Below, piece by piece: positions 25,034-34,034 of a stretch of 64,000 nt of DNA; the stretch's first letter is position 1; each line of letters opens with the position of its first letter. A model generated the notes under the pieces. The model searched no databases, had not been told where the DNA came from, and worked only from the letters and a program-made list of their open reading frames with translations. Position numbers and translations under genes: made by a program. Source of the DNA: Spirochaetaceae bacterium (lineage in GTDB: Bacteria; Spirochaetota; Spirochaetia; Treponematales; Treponemataceae). Location: contig JAFZVC010000115.1 in NCBI GenBank assembly GCA_017618015.1, forward strand, positions 1-64,000. The letters are read 5' to 3'.

Positions 25034-27644
25034 AAGTAAGGACGAAACACGCTCCGCCAGCAGGATTATCCCTGTAAGTAAGCTCAATGTTATTAAGACT
25101 CGCAAGTTCTTTCGCCACATAAAGCCCAAGACCGACAGAAAGTGCATTCTTTGACGTCGGTTTTGTACCTCTGTCCTCGAATCTTTCAAAAATTACGTCC
25201 TGTTTTTCTTTAGGAATACCGGGGCCAGAATCCGCAACTGTTATAGTAAGCAATGTGTTGTCGTCTTTTGCCTGATCTTCCGTAACTACCGCAGGAATAA
25301 CGGAAACTGATATTATGCCTGATTCCGGCGTGTATTTTATCGCGTTGTCGAGTATGTTCGTAAGAATACCGTTTACGGCGTGTTTGTTGCACATAATATC
25401 CGGTATCGTATCGGGGATATTCCACTGGATAACCTGTTTTTTTAGCAGATATTTTGATCTGAGTTTAAGCTGGATGTTTTCAAGAACTTCCTGAATATCA
25501 ACAACTTCCGGAGTGTTTACGAAACGTCCGTCAGAAATGCGGAAAGAAATCAGAACGTTCTGGATAATCTCGTCTATTTCACCAACCGACTGCTCAATAT
25601 CATCAATAACGGCGCTGTCCGGCAGCTCCGCGTTTTTAAGCGTGTCCTTAAGCTCAACGATTCTGTTAAGAAGCAGCGTGAGCGGGGTGTTTACGTTGTG
25701 CGTTACGAAATAAAGGAATGTGCGTTTTTCGCGTTCGGATTCAGAAAGCTCCAGGTTGCGTATATAGATTTTCTTAAGGCGGAGCTGCGCATGGATTCTG
25801 GATACAAGCTCCGCGGAGTCGAACGGGCGGATAACGAAATCGTTTATACCGACGTTGTAGCTCTTTTTTACGATATAGTTCGCGTAGTAGTTGATAATCA
25901 TAATTATAGGGAAGCTGAAAATGCTCCGTTCTTCCCTTATTTTGGAGCAGAGCCGGAAAACCTGCTCGCCTGACGATACAGGGTCAACGATGAGCGCGCC
26001 TATCTTGTCGCCTTTTATGAGCTCCATAATCTTATCAGTGTCGGAAGAAACAATTGTATCAAAGCCTTCAGAAGTAAGGATTACGCGTAGGTAAGAGTCA
26101 TCGGAAGTGTTTTTTCCGAAAATACAGATCGTAACGTCGTTCGCTGATTTAATGTCGTCGTCGCTGTCCGTTTTCTCGAACTCTTTTTGGATAGAAGTGA
26201 TGGCGGAGCTGCTTCGCGGAACTTCCGGCTGAAAGTTCTGGCGTTCAGAGCCGATTATCTGCTTAAGCTCGTGAGCCAGTTCCTCAATAACTTTGGCGAT
26301 CGCGCTTATTCGTGAGAAAGAAAGCGGCGATTTAAGCATATTCGCTGAAGCTTGAATTATTTCTAGCGGAAGCTGCATCTTCTCAAAATACACGAAGATA
26401 GCTCTTACAGGGATTGTCGTCATCTTCATAAAGTCGTTTGCTGTAAGAATCTTCGATGAAGAGAAGTATTCGATTATTGTGTTCTGCTTTTCGTTTTCGG
26501 AGAAGATGGCGATTATGCTTGCGAAAATCATGTAGATTGTAAGACTGAAAAGCTGTGCCATAATCGGGCTGTAGTCGGTCAGGATTGAGATTCTTGAGCC
26601 GATTACGCTCGTCGCGGTGTCGAGCAGCATAAAAATGAACCACGGTATTATCGAGCATGAAGTAAGGATTGTCTGATAGTTTGTCTCAAGGATTCCGTGG
26701 ATAAGCTCAAAGACCATGTACAGGTCGAAAATTATTGTTATCAGGTTTATCCATGTGTACATGTCGAGTCCGGTCGCAATTTCGACGAGAGCCAGCAAAA
26801 AGTTTATTCCTGCGACGGTAAGAAGGATTTTTTTGTTCAGAGGCGTTATTTTCTTGCGGATTGACATGATAAGGAGCATTGCCGTCGTCATGTTCAGTAC
26901 GATCTGGAGAGAGCAGAGCCAGCTTGGAATTGGCATAGAGAATATTGCGAGCAGCATGCGTGTCTGGCGAAGGTAGAAGAAAAGCTCCGAAAGCATAAAA
27001 AGTCCCATTGCGAGCGGCGTAATGTCGTGGAAGACGACGCTTGTAATAGCCAGATACGCAACGAAGCAAAGGATAAGGATTATTATGACGGAATAAAGCG
27101 TACGCTCTCTGTAGAAGCATTTAAGGAAGTCATGCTCGTTGATTACAACGGGATGAATCTCTACAGAAATGCTTTTTTCGTACTCAAGGATGTATGTCTG
27201 TTTGGAGCCGGCGGGAACCGTTATCTTGAATGTGGCTTTGTTATAATTGTTCCCGGAAGTGTCGGGAAAATTGTCTCCGAACCGGGCTATCGTTGTGGCT
27301 TCCAAAATGCCACATTCAAGCAGCTCGGTACAGGTGTTCGTGTCGTGATTGTAGATATATCCTGTGAAATCGGTGTCGCTCGTGTTGTCCATGACGATTT
27401 TCGCGTAACCGTAGCAGTTTGAGTCCGCGATGCGCTTGTTCTCGTAAGGAAGCCAGTCCTGTACTGAAGAATTGAGCTCTACTGACGAAAGCCTCATGCC
27501 CGAAGTCAGATAAGATATAGAAGCGATATCTTCTGATTCAGAAGGGAACAGAACCAGGAATTTGCTGGTGAGCATAACTATTACAGTCGCGATTATGGCG
27601 ACCGCCAGTATAAGAATTGACGTAGCTTTTATCGATTTTATCAT
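25023..27644 (-). CDS. Membrane hybrid histidine kinase with a degenerate receiver domain
   Basis: 873 residues: signal anchor (7-30), extracytoplasmic domain (31-180), seven membrane helices (about 183-385, 7TM-DISM-like layout), a linker, a receiver domain (503-622), then kinase core. The receiver keeps Asp554 (LIVDP) but lacks the acidic pair (IFGKN) and has Arg606 in place of the conserved lysine (IRPF), so it may be a protein-binding module. Kinase: His649 in VTHNVNTPLT, N-box NILDNAIKYTP, DSGPGIP and GLGLYVAK. The receiver lies before the kinase, the opposite of common hybrids. Translationally coupled (ATGA) to the sensor gene upstream. Likely phosphorylates the convergent OmpR-type regulator. 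Confidence 0.9.
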   Translation of the reverse strand: MIKSIKATSILILAVAIIATVIVMLTSKFLVLFPSESEDIASISYLTSGMRLSSVELNSSVQDWLPYENKRIADSNCYGYAKIVMDNTSDTDFTGYIYNHDTNTCTELLECGILEATTIARFGDNFPDTSGNNYNKATFKITVPAGSKQTYILEYEKSISVEIHPVVINEHDFLKCFYRERTLYSVIIILILCFVAYLAITSVVFHDITPLAMGLFMLSELFFYLRQTRMLLAIFSMPIPSWLCSLQIVLNMTTAMLLIMSIRKKITPLNKKILLTVAGINFLLALVEIATGLDMYTWINLITIIFDLYMVFELIHGILETNYQTILTSCSIIPWFIFMLLDTATSVIGSRISILTDYSPIMAQLFSLTIYMIFASIIAIFSENEKQNTIIEYFSSSKILTANDFMKMTTIPVRAIFVYFEKMQLPLEIIQASANMLKSPLSFSRISAIAKVIEELAHELKQIIGSERQNFQPEVPRSSSAITSIQKEFEKTDSDDDIKSANDVTICIFGKNTSDDSYLRVILTSEGFDTIVSSDTDKIMELIKGDKIGALIVDPVSSGEQVFRLCSKIREERSIFSFPIIMIINYYANYIVKKSYNVGINDFVIRPFDSAELVSRIHAQLRLKKIYIRNLELSESEREKRTFLYFVTHNVNTPLTLLLNRIVELKDTLKNAELPDSAVIDDIEQSVGEIDEIIQNVLISFRISDGRFVNTPEVVDIQEVLENIQLKLRSKYLLKKQVIQWNIPDTIPDIMCNKHAVNGILTNILDNAIKYTPESGIISVSVIPAVVTEDQAKDDNTLLTITVADSGPGIPKEKQDVIFERFEDRGTKPTSKNALSVGLGLYVAKELASLNNIELTYRDNPAGGACFVLTFRQ

Positions 27645-28960
27645 AAACCCAATCCTCCCAGGAATTCGTACTGATCCTGACCTTTGTATTCTGTTAACGA
27701 AAAATTATTGAAATGGCAGCCTGCTTTGTTTATGGCATTAAGCGCGTCATCCTGCCCTGCGTTCGGGAACAGCACGTAAAAAAGTCCAAAACCGTTGTAG
27801 GCAGCGACCGCTTCTGTGTCAGGAGCCTTTAGCAGCCGGGAAATCTCTTCTTTCATAATGCCCATCGTGTCTGTGGAAGAGCTGTTCCTGCTGTTTGTGT
27901 TAATTACTGCTACGCTGAACGGAACGCCTTTCTTTGCGTATGAAATGAAGCATTCGCTTATTCTGCCGTTTAAGTACTGTGTGTTATAAAAGCCCGAATA
28001 CGGGTCTGTATTCCTGTTTTCTGCAATTTTCGCCGAAATAGATGAATTTCTGCTCGTCAAAAGCGAAATTTTGTCGTTCAGCGTCATTGAAGAAACTTCA
28101 TCGTCTTTGTTTGTATTCTTTTTTTTGTTTACGTATGTTCGCCTGTAGGTGGAGTAGAATCGTATAAAATAGATGATGCTGAGTATGCAGAAGAAAAGAA
28201 GAAGCAGATTAAGAACTGCAGGTCTGAGAATTTGGCTTTCCTGCTCTATTACGGCATTTGACCTTATGCCTTTCCTAAAATAAATGTCAGTGAGCGTTCC
28301 CTTTGTGTCAAGCTTAAGAAGCTCGTCATTCAGAAGTGCCAATGTGTCAACGTCGCTTATTTCTACAGGGATTCTGTATTCAATCGGGAAAAGTGTGCGT
28401 GATGTAGTAAGAGTGTAGCCAAGCCCTGATTCTGATATGACTCTTTGAGCCATGTGGTTAGGCAGAATCGTAAAGTCGGCTTGGTGCGCTATTATAAACT
28501 CAAGTGCGTCCGCAAACGTCTCTGAATCTTCGTTTATGTTGTGGAAACCGGAGTCTGCCAGCCAGTCTTGGAAAAGCTTGTCGTTTTTAAAGCCCGCATA
28601 AATCCTGTCGCTGTCGCCGGTGTTTATCTCTTTCATTATCTCTATGTCTTCGCCCTTGCGCGTTACGAGCACCGCATCATCGGTAAGGTAGGGCAGGGTG
28701 AACGTGTATTCGGCGTTATCTTCCTCTTTCGACATATATATGATTGTGTAATACAGTTTTGAAAGCTGGGACACTATTGCCTGTTTCGTTATCAATATTC
28801 CGGTGTTTTGTTCCAGTATTGAAGCAATTTCATTCGATGCTGCCTCGTCATTGAGCGAGGAGTATTCTGCCGCAAGCTGCTGGAGCCGGTAGTTCGCGGA
28901 AAGCGGCAGCGTTATAAGGACAAGGAGAAGTGTTATGGCGATTTTTCTTACTGCTTGCAT
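27641..28960 (-). CDS. Solute-binding domain plus membrane helix plus degenerate GGDEF (copy 2)
   Basis: 439 residues: signal peptide (ITLLLVLITLPLSANY), a periplasmic SBP_bac_3-like domain (25-240; FTILPNHMAQRV is typical of its second lobe), one membrane helix (about 246-265) and a C-terminal GGDEF-like domain opening with DPYSGFYNTQYL. The signature loop reads YNGFGLFYVLFP instead of GGDEF and cannot be catalytic. Probably a ligand sensor that acts on the adjacent kinase. It overlaps the preceding homologue by 13 bases and the kinase by four. Confidence 0.83.
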   Translation of the reverse strand: MQAVRKIAITLLLVLITLPLSANYRLQQLAAEYSSLNDEAASNEIASILEQNTGILITKQAIVSQLSKLYYTIIYMSKEEDNAEYTFTLPYLTDDAVLVTRKGEDIEIMKEINTGDSDRIYAGFKNDKLFQDWLADSGFHNINEDSETFADALEFIIAHQADFTILPNHMAQRVISESGLGYTLTTSRTLFPIEYRIPVEISDVDTLALLNDELLKLDTKGTLTDIYFRKGIRSNAVIEQESQILRPAVLNLLLLFFCILSIIYFIRFYSTYRRTYVNKKKNTNKDDEVSSMTLNDKISLLTSRNSSISAKIAENRNTDPYSGFYNTQYLNGRISECFISYAKKGVPFSVAVINTNSRNSSSTDTMGIMKEEISRLLKAPDTEAVAAYNGFGLFYVLFPNAGQDDALNAINKAGCHFNNFSLTEYKGQDQYEFLGGLGL

Positions 28961-30369
28961 ACTTTCTCCATGAACTCTGAATGTTTTATAGTGCCGTACT
29001 GAATAACTTCAGTGTCGAATTCGCAGCGTGTAATGCGCTCCAAATGTTCTGCCGCGCTTTCCGCAAAAATCTGGATGTCGTCCTGCGTATGTTTTGGAAG
29101 CAGAACTTCAAAAGTGCCGTTTCCGTCGTAGCAGCATATACAGTCTTTGTTAAAGTCTTCCTGAACCATATCAGCCGCATCTTTAAGAAGCTTCATCGTT
29201 ATTGCGGAAATGTCCTTGAATCTAAGCAGGACGACGGAGAAAACTTGTCCCAAATTGTTCTGGCGGCTTATTTCCTCGTCGATTCTGTCTTTGAAATAGC
29301 TCATGCGGAAAAGCCCGGAATATGGGTCTTTAAGCGTCTGTTCGGTTAATGTGACTTGTCCCATAAGGTATTCATCTACCTGGCGCTTAAGTTCAAGCGT
29401 TTCAAGAGCCGCCGTCTGCACTTCCTGCGGAGTTTCCTTCTTTTTTTTCTGCGTTTTTCGGATAAGTATCAGTGAAAGAAGGAAGATGATAAGCGTCGAC
29501 GATAGAACGATTACGTTAAGAGTTTTTATAACTGTTCGTAAAGTTGGTGCCGGGGTTTCATCAAAGTTCGGAATGAATATCGGTGATAGAGAGTTTTTAC
29601 GCGCGATTTCTACTAACGTGCCGTTTTTGTACATTTTGCTTATGGCGTCGTTCAGTTTTATAAATGCTTCGCCGTCGCTTTTTTTGACTGCAAAACGATA
29701 GCCGAATTTTAATAAAGAGTTTTCAGGTGTTCCAGAGACATAAAGCTCATTTTTCATGCTTGTCATTATCAATAAATCATCAGCTATTCTGCTCGGAAGA
29801 ATTGTGAAGTCGGCTTCGCCCTTGAAAATTTTAGAGAACGAATTGAACGGGTTCGTGTCAGTCGTAATGTTGTAGCTGAGTTTTTGCTTTTTTGTTATCA
29901 GGTATTTGTCAGGGGATGAATTGCCGCTTATCGTTATATACTTTTTCTCTTCAAGGTTCGCGTTTGAATCGAGCATATCGCCATCATCTTTTCGGGATAT
30001 GATTACCGCGAAATCCCACGCGTATGGCAATGAGATGAAGAAATTGTCTTTTTCGCTTTCTGGCAGAGGAACAATTTCTTTGTACTTGAAAATATCGCAT
30101 GCAAAAAAAGATTCTGAACGGTATTCGTCCACAGATACGACAAGATATTCAATCGGGATTGATAATTCTGCTTCCAGGCGGCTTTTTATCTCTTCATGGA
30201 AGTCGACGGGAACCCACATAGTTTTGTCCTGTGCGTTTACCGTCCGTGCAAAAAGACATAAAAGTAAGCAGAATAAGGCTCGTGAGAGCGCGAGGCGTAC
30301 TGTAGTTTTGCGGGTTTCGGCTGCTACGCTCATTTTTGACGCGGCGCGTGCCGGAAAAACTTTTTTCAC
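28948..30369 (-). CDS. Solute-binding domain plus membrane helix plus degenerate GGDEF (copy 1)
   Basis: 473 residues with the same plan as the next gene: signal segment near 28-46, SBP_bac_3-like domain (to about 275; ADFTILPSRIADDL), membrane helix (about 287-306), coiled segment, then GGDEF-like domain starting DPYSGLFRMSYFKDRI with the degenerate loop YDGNGTFEVLLP. The conserved ADFTILP-x-(R/H)-(I/M)-A motif in both copies points to duplication. Its ATG lies in the queD stop (ATGA). Ligand unknown; the two copies could form a heterodimer. Confidence 0.82.
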   Translation of the reverse strand: MKKVFPARAASKMSVAAETRKTTVRLALSRALFCLLLCLFARTVNAQDKTMWVPVDFHEEIKSRLEAELSIPIEYLVVSVDEYRSESFFACDIFKYKEIVPLPESEKDNFFISLPYAWDFAVIISRKDDGDMLDSNANLEEKKYITISGNSSPDKYLITKKQKLSYNITTDTNPFNSFSKIFKGEADFTILPSRIADDLLIMTSMKNELYVSGTPENSLLKFGYRFAVKKSDGEAFIKLNDAISKMYKNGTLVEIARKNSLSPIFIPNFDETPAPTLRTVIKTLNVIVLSSTLIIFLLSLILIRKTQKKKKETPQEVQTAALETLELKRQVDEYLMGQVTLTEQTLKDPYSGLFRMSYFKDRIDEEISRQNNLGQVFSVVLLRFKDISAITMKLLKDAADMVQEDFNKDCICCYDGNGTFEVLLPKHTQDDIQIFAESAAEHLERITRCEFDTEVIQYGTIKHSEFMEKVCKQ

Positions 30370-30761
30370 TTTTCTGAATACCTTGCCCGTGAAGTGGGCG
30401 TTTCAAAAACATCGACGGCGTACAGCATTGCACCAAAGCGGCTGTCCGTCTTAGATAGCTCTTCGCGGAGCTTCTTGAAAATCCAGGCGGCTATCCGCTC
30501 CGCGCTGGGGTTCTGTATAAAAACAGACTGTCCGTTTTCCGTAAGGTCATTCAGGTTTGTATGGTCAAGCGTTCCGCAGACTTTCCGAAGTGCGGATTTA
30601 AGTATGCCGAAGTCAATCAGCATTCCGCCTTCATCAAGTTCTGTCCCGCGAATGTGAGCATAGACTTTGTAATTATGTCCGTGTAGGTTTTCGCACTTTC
30701 CGTGATAGTCTCGCAGGAAATGAGCTGCCGCAAACTCCGATTCCACTCTGTTTTCAAACAT
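30366..30761 (-). CDS. queD: 6-carboxy-5,6,7,8-tetrahydropterin synthase
   Basis: 131 residues. Converts dihydroneopterin triphosphate to 6-carboxytetrahydropterin in queuosine synthesis. Zinc histidines in AAHFL and LHGHNY, catalytic cysteine in KCENLHGH, LDHTNLND, and the C-terminal glutamate in VFETPTS. First gene of the sensor-kinase operon, an unusual place, coupled by a four-base overlap. TATAAT ends six bases before ATG with TGTACA 17 bases further up and no ribosome site, so it seems leaderless. I looked for a preQ1 riboswitch upstream; there is no room for one. Confidence 0.93.
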   Translation of the reverse strand: MFENRVESEFAAAHFLRDYHGKCENLHGHNYKVYAHIRGTELDEGGMLIDFGILKSALRKVCGTLDHTNLNDLTENGQSVFIQNPSAERIAAWIFKKLREELSKTDSRFGAMLYAVDVFETPTSRARYSEK

Positions 30762-30767
30762 ATATCG

Positions 30768-30796
30768 ATTATAACATCATCATATATTTCTGTACA
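30768..30796 (-). promoter_or_regulatory. queD operon promoter, apparently leaderless
   Basis: TGTACA (30791-30796), 17-base spacer, TATAAT (plus-strand ATTATA 30768-30773); the ATG follows after six bases. Confidence 0.7.
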
Positions 30797-30815
30797 CCTA
30801 AATCCGTGGTGGCGG

Positions 30816-30844
30816 TTGCGGAAACATGCCGTCACTGGTATTAT
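30816..30844 (+). promoter_or_regulatory. FliL-domain gene promoter, apparently leaderless
   Basis: TTGCGG, 17-base spacer, TATTAT (30839-30844); ATG 30852 follows after seven bases. Divergent from the queD promoter. Confidence 0.5.
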
Positions 30845-30851
30845 TCTAGTT

Positions 30852-31325
30852 ATGGCAAAAAGCACGACGTTCCAAAGAATACTCATCTACATACTTATCG
30901 CGCTTGGGGTTTCAATAATATCGCTTACAATCATCCTTGCCGTTTCTGGTTCGATTGACAGAGCGCGTACAAATGGAATGCCGGTTCCCACCGATGATCC
31001 GCAGCTTGATATAGATGATTATGCTGTTTTTGACGGCATTGGGTCGCTGCGCCTTTCAACCTGTGACGAGGAGCCTGTTCCTATCGTGCTTTCTGTGCTT
31101 TTCTACTATCCAAAAGCAGACAGTTTATACTACGAGGAACTTTGCACAAAAACACGCAGCCTTAAATCTATCATAGTAAGTTATTTTTCGGGGCAGACAA
31201 AGGCGCAGCTCCAGAAAAAAGGAGAGAGTACCGTCAAAGCGCAGCTAAGGAATTTGCTCAACAAAGAGCTTGTGCTTGGGAAAATCGATGCGCTTTATTT
31301 TGGCGAGTATTTATTCTTTGAGTGA
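30852..31325 (+). CDS. FliL-domain membrane protein
   Basis: 157 residues from ATG 30852; an upstream extension to 30702 overlaps queD and is not credible. One membrane helix (about 12-33) and a C-terminal FliL-like domain: VLFYYPKADSLYYEELCTK, LKSIIVSYFSG, EGEST-type helix KGESTVKAQLRNLLNKEL and IDALYFGEYLFF. FliL supports flagellar stator function at the basal body; spirochaetes often carry an extra FliL-like gene away from flagellar operons, as here. No flagellar genes are nearby, so the role is inferred from the domain. Confidence 0.8.
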   Translation: MAKSTTFQRILIYILIALGVSIISLTIILAVSGSIDRARTNGMPVPTDDPQLDIDDYAVFDGIGSLRLSTCDEEPVPIVLSVLFYYPKADSLYYEELCTKTRSLKSIIVSYFSGQTKAQLQKKGESTVKAQLRNLLNKELVLGKIDALYFGEYLFFE

Positions 31326-31442
31326 CTAGGTGTGATTTTTATACCGGAAAAACACACTGCAACTTTTTTCTTTATCTCTGTGTCTTAGATTAAGAACGAC
31401 GGAACCGTCTTGCAGGGGTACTGTTTTATAGGGGGTGACAAA

Positions 31443-31790
31443 ATGGACGCAACATCAACCGCTGCGCAGGTCATTATTTCGCTAATCCCGATTGTAGGAA
31501 TCGGCATTGGTGGTGTAGTGATGTTCTTCTATCTGCTGTGGCATCATAGGCAGCTGACTCTGCTTATAAAAGCAGGGGAATACAAGCCAACGCATATTGA
31601 TCTTCACGTTGCTTCTCTTCTGCTCGGTATTCTTTTGACAGGAATCGGTTTCGTTCTTTCTTTACTGTTCGTAATTATGGACGGACTTTCGTACGCGCTT
31701 ATGGGCGGGCTTATCCCGCTCGTTATGGGAATTGGTTTCCTTGTGTTCTGCAAAGTCTATCCATCTTTGAAAAACAGGAATGAAAGATAA
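31443..31790 (+). CDS. Small membrane protein in sigma-factor operon
   Basis: 115 residues from ATG 31443, with GGGGTG five bases upstream. Three hydrophobic segments (IISLIPIVGIGIGGVVMFFY, LLLGILLTGIGFVLSLLFVI, GGLIPLVMGIGFLVFC). It resembles small DUF6249-type membrane proteins found ahead of sigma factors in Treponema and Bacteroidetes, but the match is by texture. It overlaps the ECF sigma factor gene by 11 bases, so the three genes form one operon. Confidence 0.7.
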   Translation: MDATSTAAQVIISLIPIVGIGIGGVVMFFYLLWHHRQLTLLIKAGEYKPTHIDLHVASLLLGILLTGIGFVLSLLFVIMDGLSYALMGGLIPLVMGIGFLVFCKVYPSLKNRNER

Positions 31791-32325
31791 CAAGGTAGCA
31801 GATGTAATCCTTGTAAGAGCAGCCGCCGGTGGCAATACAGCCGCTTTCTCGGAGCTTGCGGTCCGGTATCAAAAGCGCATAAAAGCTTTGGGAATGAGTT
31901 TTTTTCACAATGAAACCGACGCTGACGATTTTGTTCAGGATGTTCTTATAAAGATTTATACGAAACTTTCTACGTTCAGAGGTGACTCGCAATTCTCAAC
32001 TTGGATCATGCGCATTGCGTACAATACTGCAGTGAATTCGCTTAACAGGCGCAAGGAGTATGTGCCTTTGAGTGAAGATTTCGAGCTTATGGACAATGAC
32101 CTTAGCCCGGAAGACAGGCAGATGCGTTCTGTCGTAGTTGATGCGGTCAGGGAAACGATGAAGGAAATCCCGGCGCATTTTTCGGTGTGCCTCGATTTGT
32201 ATTTCTTTTACGGTATGGCGTACAACGAGATAAGCATAATAACTGATCTGCCGGTAAATACCGTAAAGTCGCATATTTTCAGAGCAAAGAAGCTTATGAA
32301 GCAGAAACTGGAGGAGAAAATATGA
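31780..32325 (+). CDS. ECF RNA polymerase sigma factor
   Basis: 181 residues. Region 2 (FHNETDADDFVQDVLIKIY, then FRGDSQFSTWIMRIAYN) and region 4 (YFFYGMAYNEISIITDLPVNTVKSHIFRAKKLM) are clear; region 3 is absent, as in extracytoplasmic-function sigma factors. Directs transcription of envelope-stress genes; targets unknown. Overlaps the anti-sigma gene by four bases. Confidence 0.92.
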   Translation: MKDNKVADVILVRAAAGGNTAAFSELAVRYQKRIKALGMSFFHNETDADDFVQDVLIKIYTKLSTFRGDSQFSTWIMRIAYNTAVNSLNRRKEYVPLSEDFELMDNDLSPEDRQMRSVVVDAVRETMKEIPAHFSVCLDLYFFYGMAYNEISIITDLPVNTVKSHIFRAKKLMKQKLEEKI

Positions 32326-32798
32326 AAAATACTTGTGACGATGTGATGGAAAAATTCCTGATGAAGGACAAGAACGAACTTCTTCCTCTTTCTGTAATTG
32401 TGCATATCATCGGATGTAAAGAATGCAGGACGATGGTGCGCCGCATGACGCTTGCGGAAAAAAACGCACGCGGCTCTCTTGTAAAAGCTGTTCCACATGA
32501 CAACCCCACGCTCGATGCCGTAATGCAGAAAGTTTCGGCGTTGGAGCTTTCGTCCGGCAGAAAACCGAAGCCTGTCAGCCTTGCGGGGTGGATTGTGTCC
32601 GGCATTCTTATGATTATCGCGATGATGTTCTTCGGCTTCTATACGACGCCGAGCACAGCGTCTTCATTACTGATAATTGCGTTCTATTTGCTGTTCGCGC
32701 TCGCGATTGTGGTGTACTGCATCGCTTTTGTAACGAGCAATCTTGATTTCTTCGTAAAGAAGATAAGCTTACGAAAGAATCCTGTCTCGGCAGCATAA
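32322..32798 (+). CDS. Zinc-finger anti-sigma factor
   Basis: 158 residues. The N-terminal anti-sigma domain has HxxxCxxC (VIVHIIGCKECRTM), then two membrane helices (about 90-108 and 115-137). It should hold the ECF factor at the membrane until a signal releases it. Start overlaps the sigma stop (ATGA). Confidence 0.85.
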   Translation: MKNTCDDVMEKFLMKDKNELLPLSVIVHIIGCKECRTMVRRMTLAEKNARGSLVKAVPHDNPTLDAVMQKVSALELSSGRKPKPVSLAGWIVSGILMIIAMMFFGFYTTPSTASSLLIIAFYLLFALAIVVYCIAFVTSNLDFFVKKISLRKNPVSAA

Positions 32799-32894
32799 CT
32801 TTTTCAGAATAGATAAAGACTTCTTTCGCAGTGCGTAGCCAACGCCCCTGCAGACCACTATTGAAGCACGTAGTGCTGTCGTTCGCGAGACGGT

Positions 32895-34034
32895 CTATTT
32901 CCAAAGATTGGCTGGGTTTACGGCTATATCGTTCTTGTAAACTGTAAAGTGAAGGTGCGGGCCTGTACTCTTTCCTGTTGAACCGACTTTGCCGAGCACC
33001 GTGTTCGTCGTTACGTTCTGGCCTTTTTTAACGCTTATTGAGCTCATGTGTCCGTACAGCGTCTTGTAACCAGAATGGTGCGTAACAATGACGTAATTGC
33101 CGTATATGTCGCTCCAGCCCGCAGTCGTGACTTTGCCGTAAAGAGCGGCGTAAATGTTTGTTCCGGCCGCTGTTGCCATGTCAATTCCGTTGTGGTAGCT
33201 GCGCTCACCTGTGAACGGGCTGTCGCGCCAGCCGAAATACGACGAGAACCAGAATTTGCTTCTAAGCGGTTTTATGAACAAATCACCGTTTATTTCCTGT
33301 CTTGTAACCCAGTCCATCTCTGCGTTCGGCACGAAAATTGAAGTTCCTGCTGTCAGTACGGAATCTGTTTGCAGCGAATTGACTGTCGCGCATCTTTCTG
33401 CCGAAACTTTGTAGAAGTCTGCAATTGACTGTACGGTTTCTCCGTCTTTTTTAACTGAATAGATTATTCCAGGCATGTTCGGAATACGCAGGTACTGTCC
33501 TATCTGCAAGAGCCTTGACTGCTTTATGTTGTTCACGCTGATGATTGTGTCCTGCGTAATTCCGAACGATTCCGCAAGAAGGCCTATCATATCGCCCTGT
33601 TTGACGCGATAAACCGTATATGTCACTTCGTCTGCTTCGGCGGCGGCTGTTTCCAGCGGTGCCTTTATTACAAGACTCGCGTTTGTTGACTCAAAACCAC
33701 CCTGTCCTGTCTGCATGTAGTCAGCCGTGAAAGAAACCTGCGGTTTTTCTGTGGCTTGTGTTGTATCTCTGCCCGGGAGCGACGTAAGGACAGCCGCCGC
33801 CGGAAACTCTGGTGGTGTTATGAAGTTTGTGTTTGAAACAGTACCCGCTTCGCTTTCAGAATCAAGCGCGACATCAGCATCGCTGAATATGCTGAATAAA
33901 TCAGAGCAGCTTGTAAACATCAGGATTGCGACAAGCACAGATACGAAAAGTGCGCTACGAGATTTCGCGCCGGATGCGACAGAGCGGCATGACGCAACAT
34001 CATTTTTTTCAATATTATCAGACTTTTTACTCAT
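32895..34034 (-). CDS. LysM/M23 peptidoglycan endopeptidase lipoprotein
   Basis: 379 residues. Lipobox LMFTSC at about 43; two LysM repeats (VYRVKQGDMIGLLAESFGIT and YSVKKDGETVQSIADFYKVS); C-terminal M23 domain with metal ligands in YHNGIDMA, LYGHMS and HLHF. Likely a NlpD/EnvC-type cell-wall hydrolase or activator at the periplasmic face. All zinc ligands seem present, so it could be active. Start overlaps the rlmE stop (ATGA). Confidence 0.9.
   Translation of the reverse strand: MSKKSDNIEKNDVASCRSVASGAKSRSALFVSVLVAILMFTSCSDLFSIFSDADVALDSESEAGTVSNTNFITPPEFPAAAVLTSLPGRDTTQATEKPQVSFTADYMQTGQGGFESTNASLVIKAPLETAAAEADEVTYTVYRVKQGDMIGLLAESFGITQDTIISVNNIKQSRLLQIGQYLRIPNMPGIIYSVKKDGETVQSIADFYKVSAERCATVNSLQTDSVLTAGTSIFVPNAEMDWVTRQEINGDLFIKPLRSKFWFSSYFGWRDSPFTGERSYHNGIDMATAAGTNIYAALYGKVTTAGWSDIYGNYVIVTHHSGYKTLYGHMSSISVKKGQNVTTNTVLGKVGSTGKSTGPHLHFTVYKNDIAVNPANLWK

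Noticed and set aside
30762-30851. Possible preQ1 riboswitch before queD
   Set aside because: The -10 box is six bases from the ATG, so there is no leader to hold a riboswitch, and no preQ1 aptamer motif is visible on this strand.
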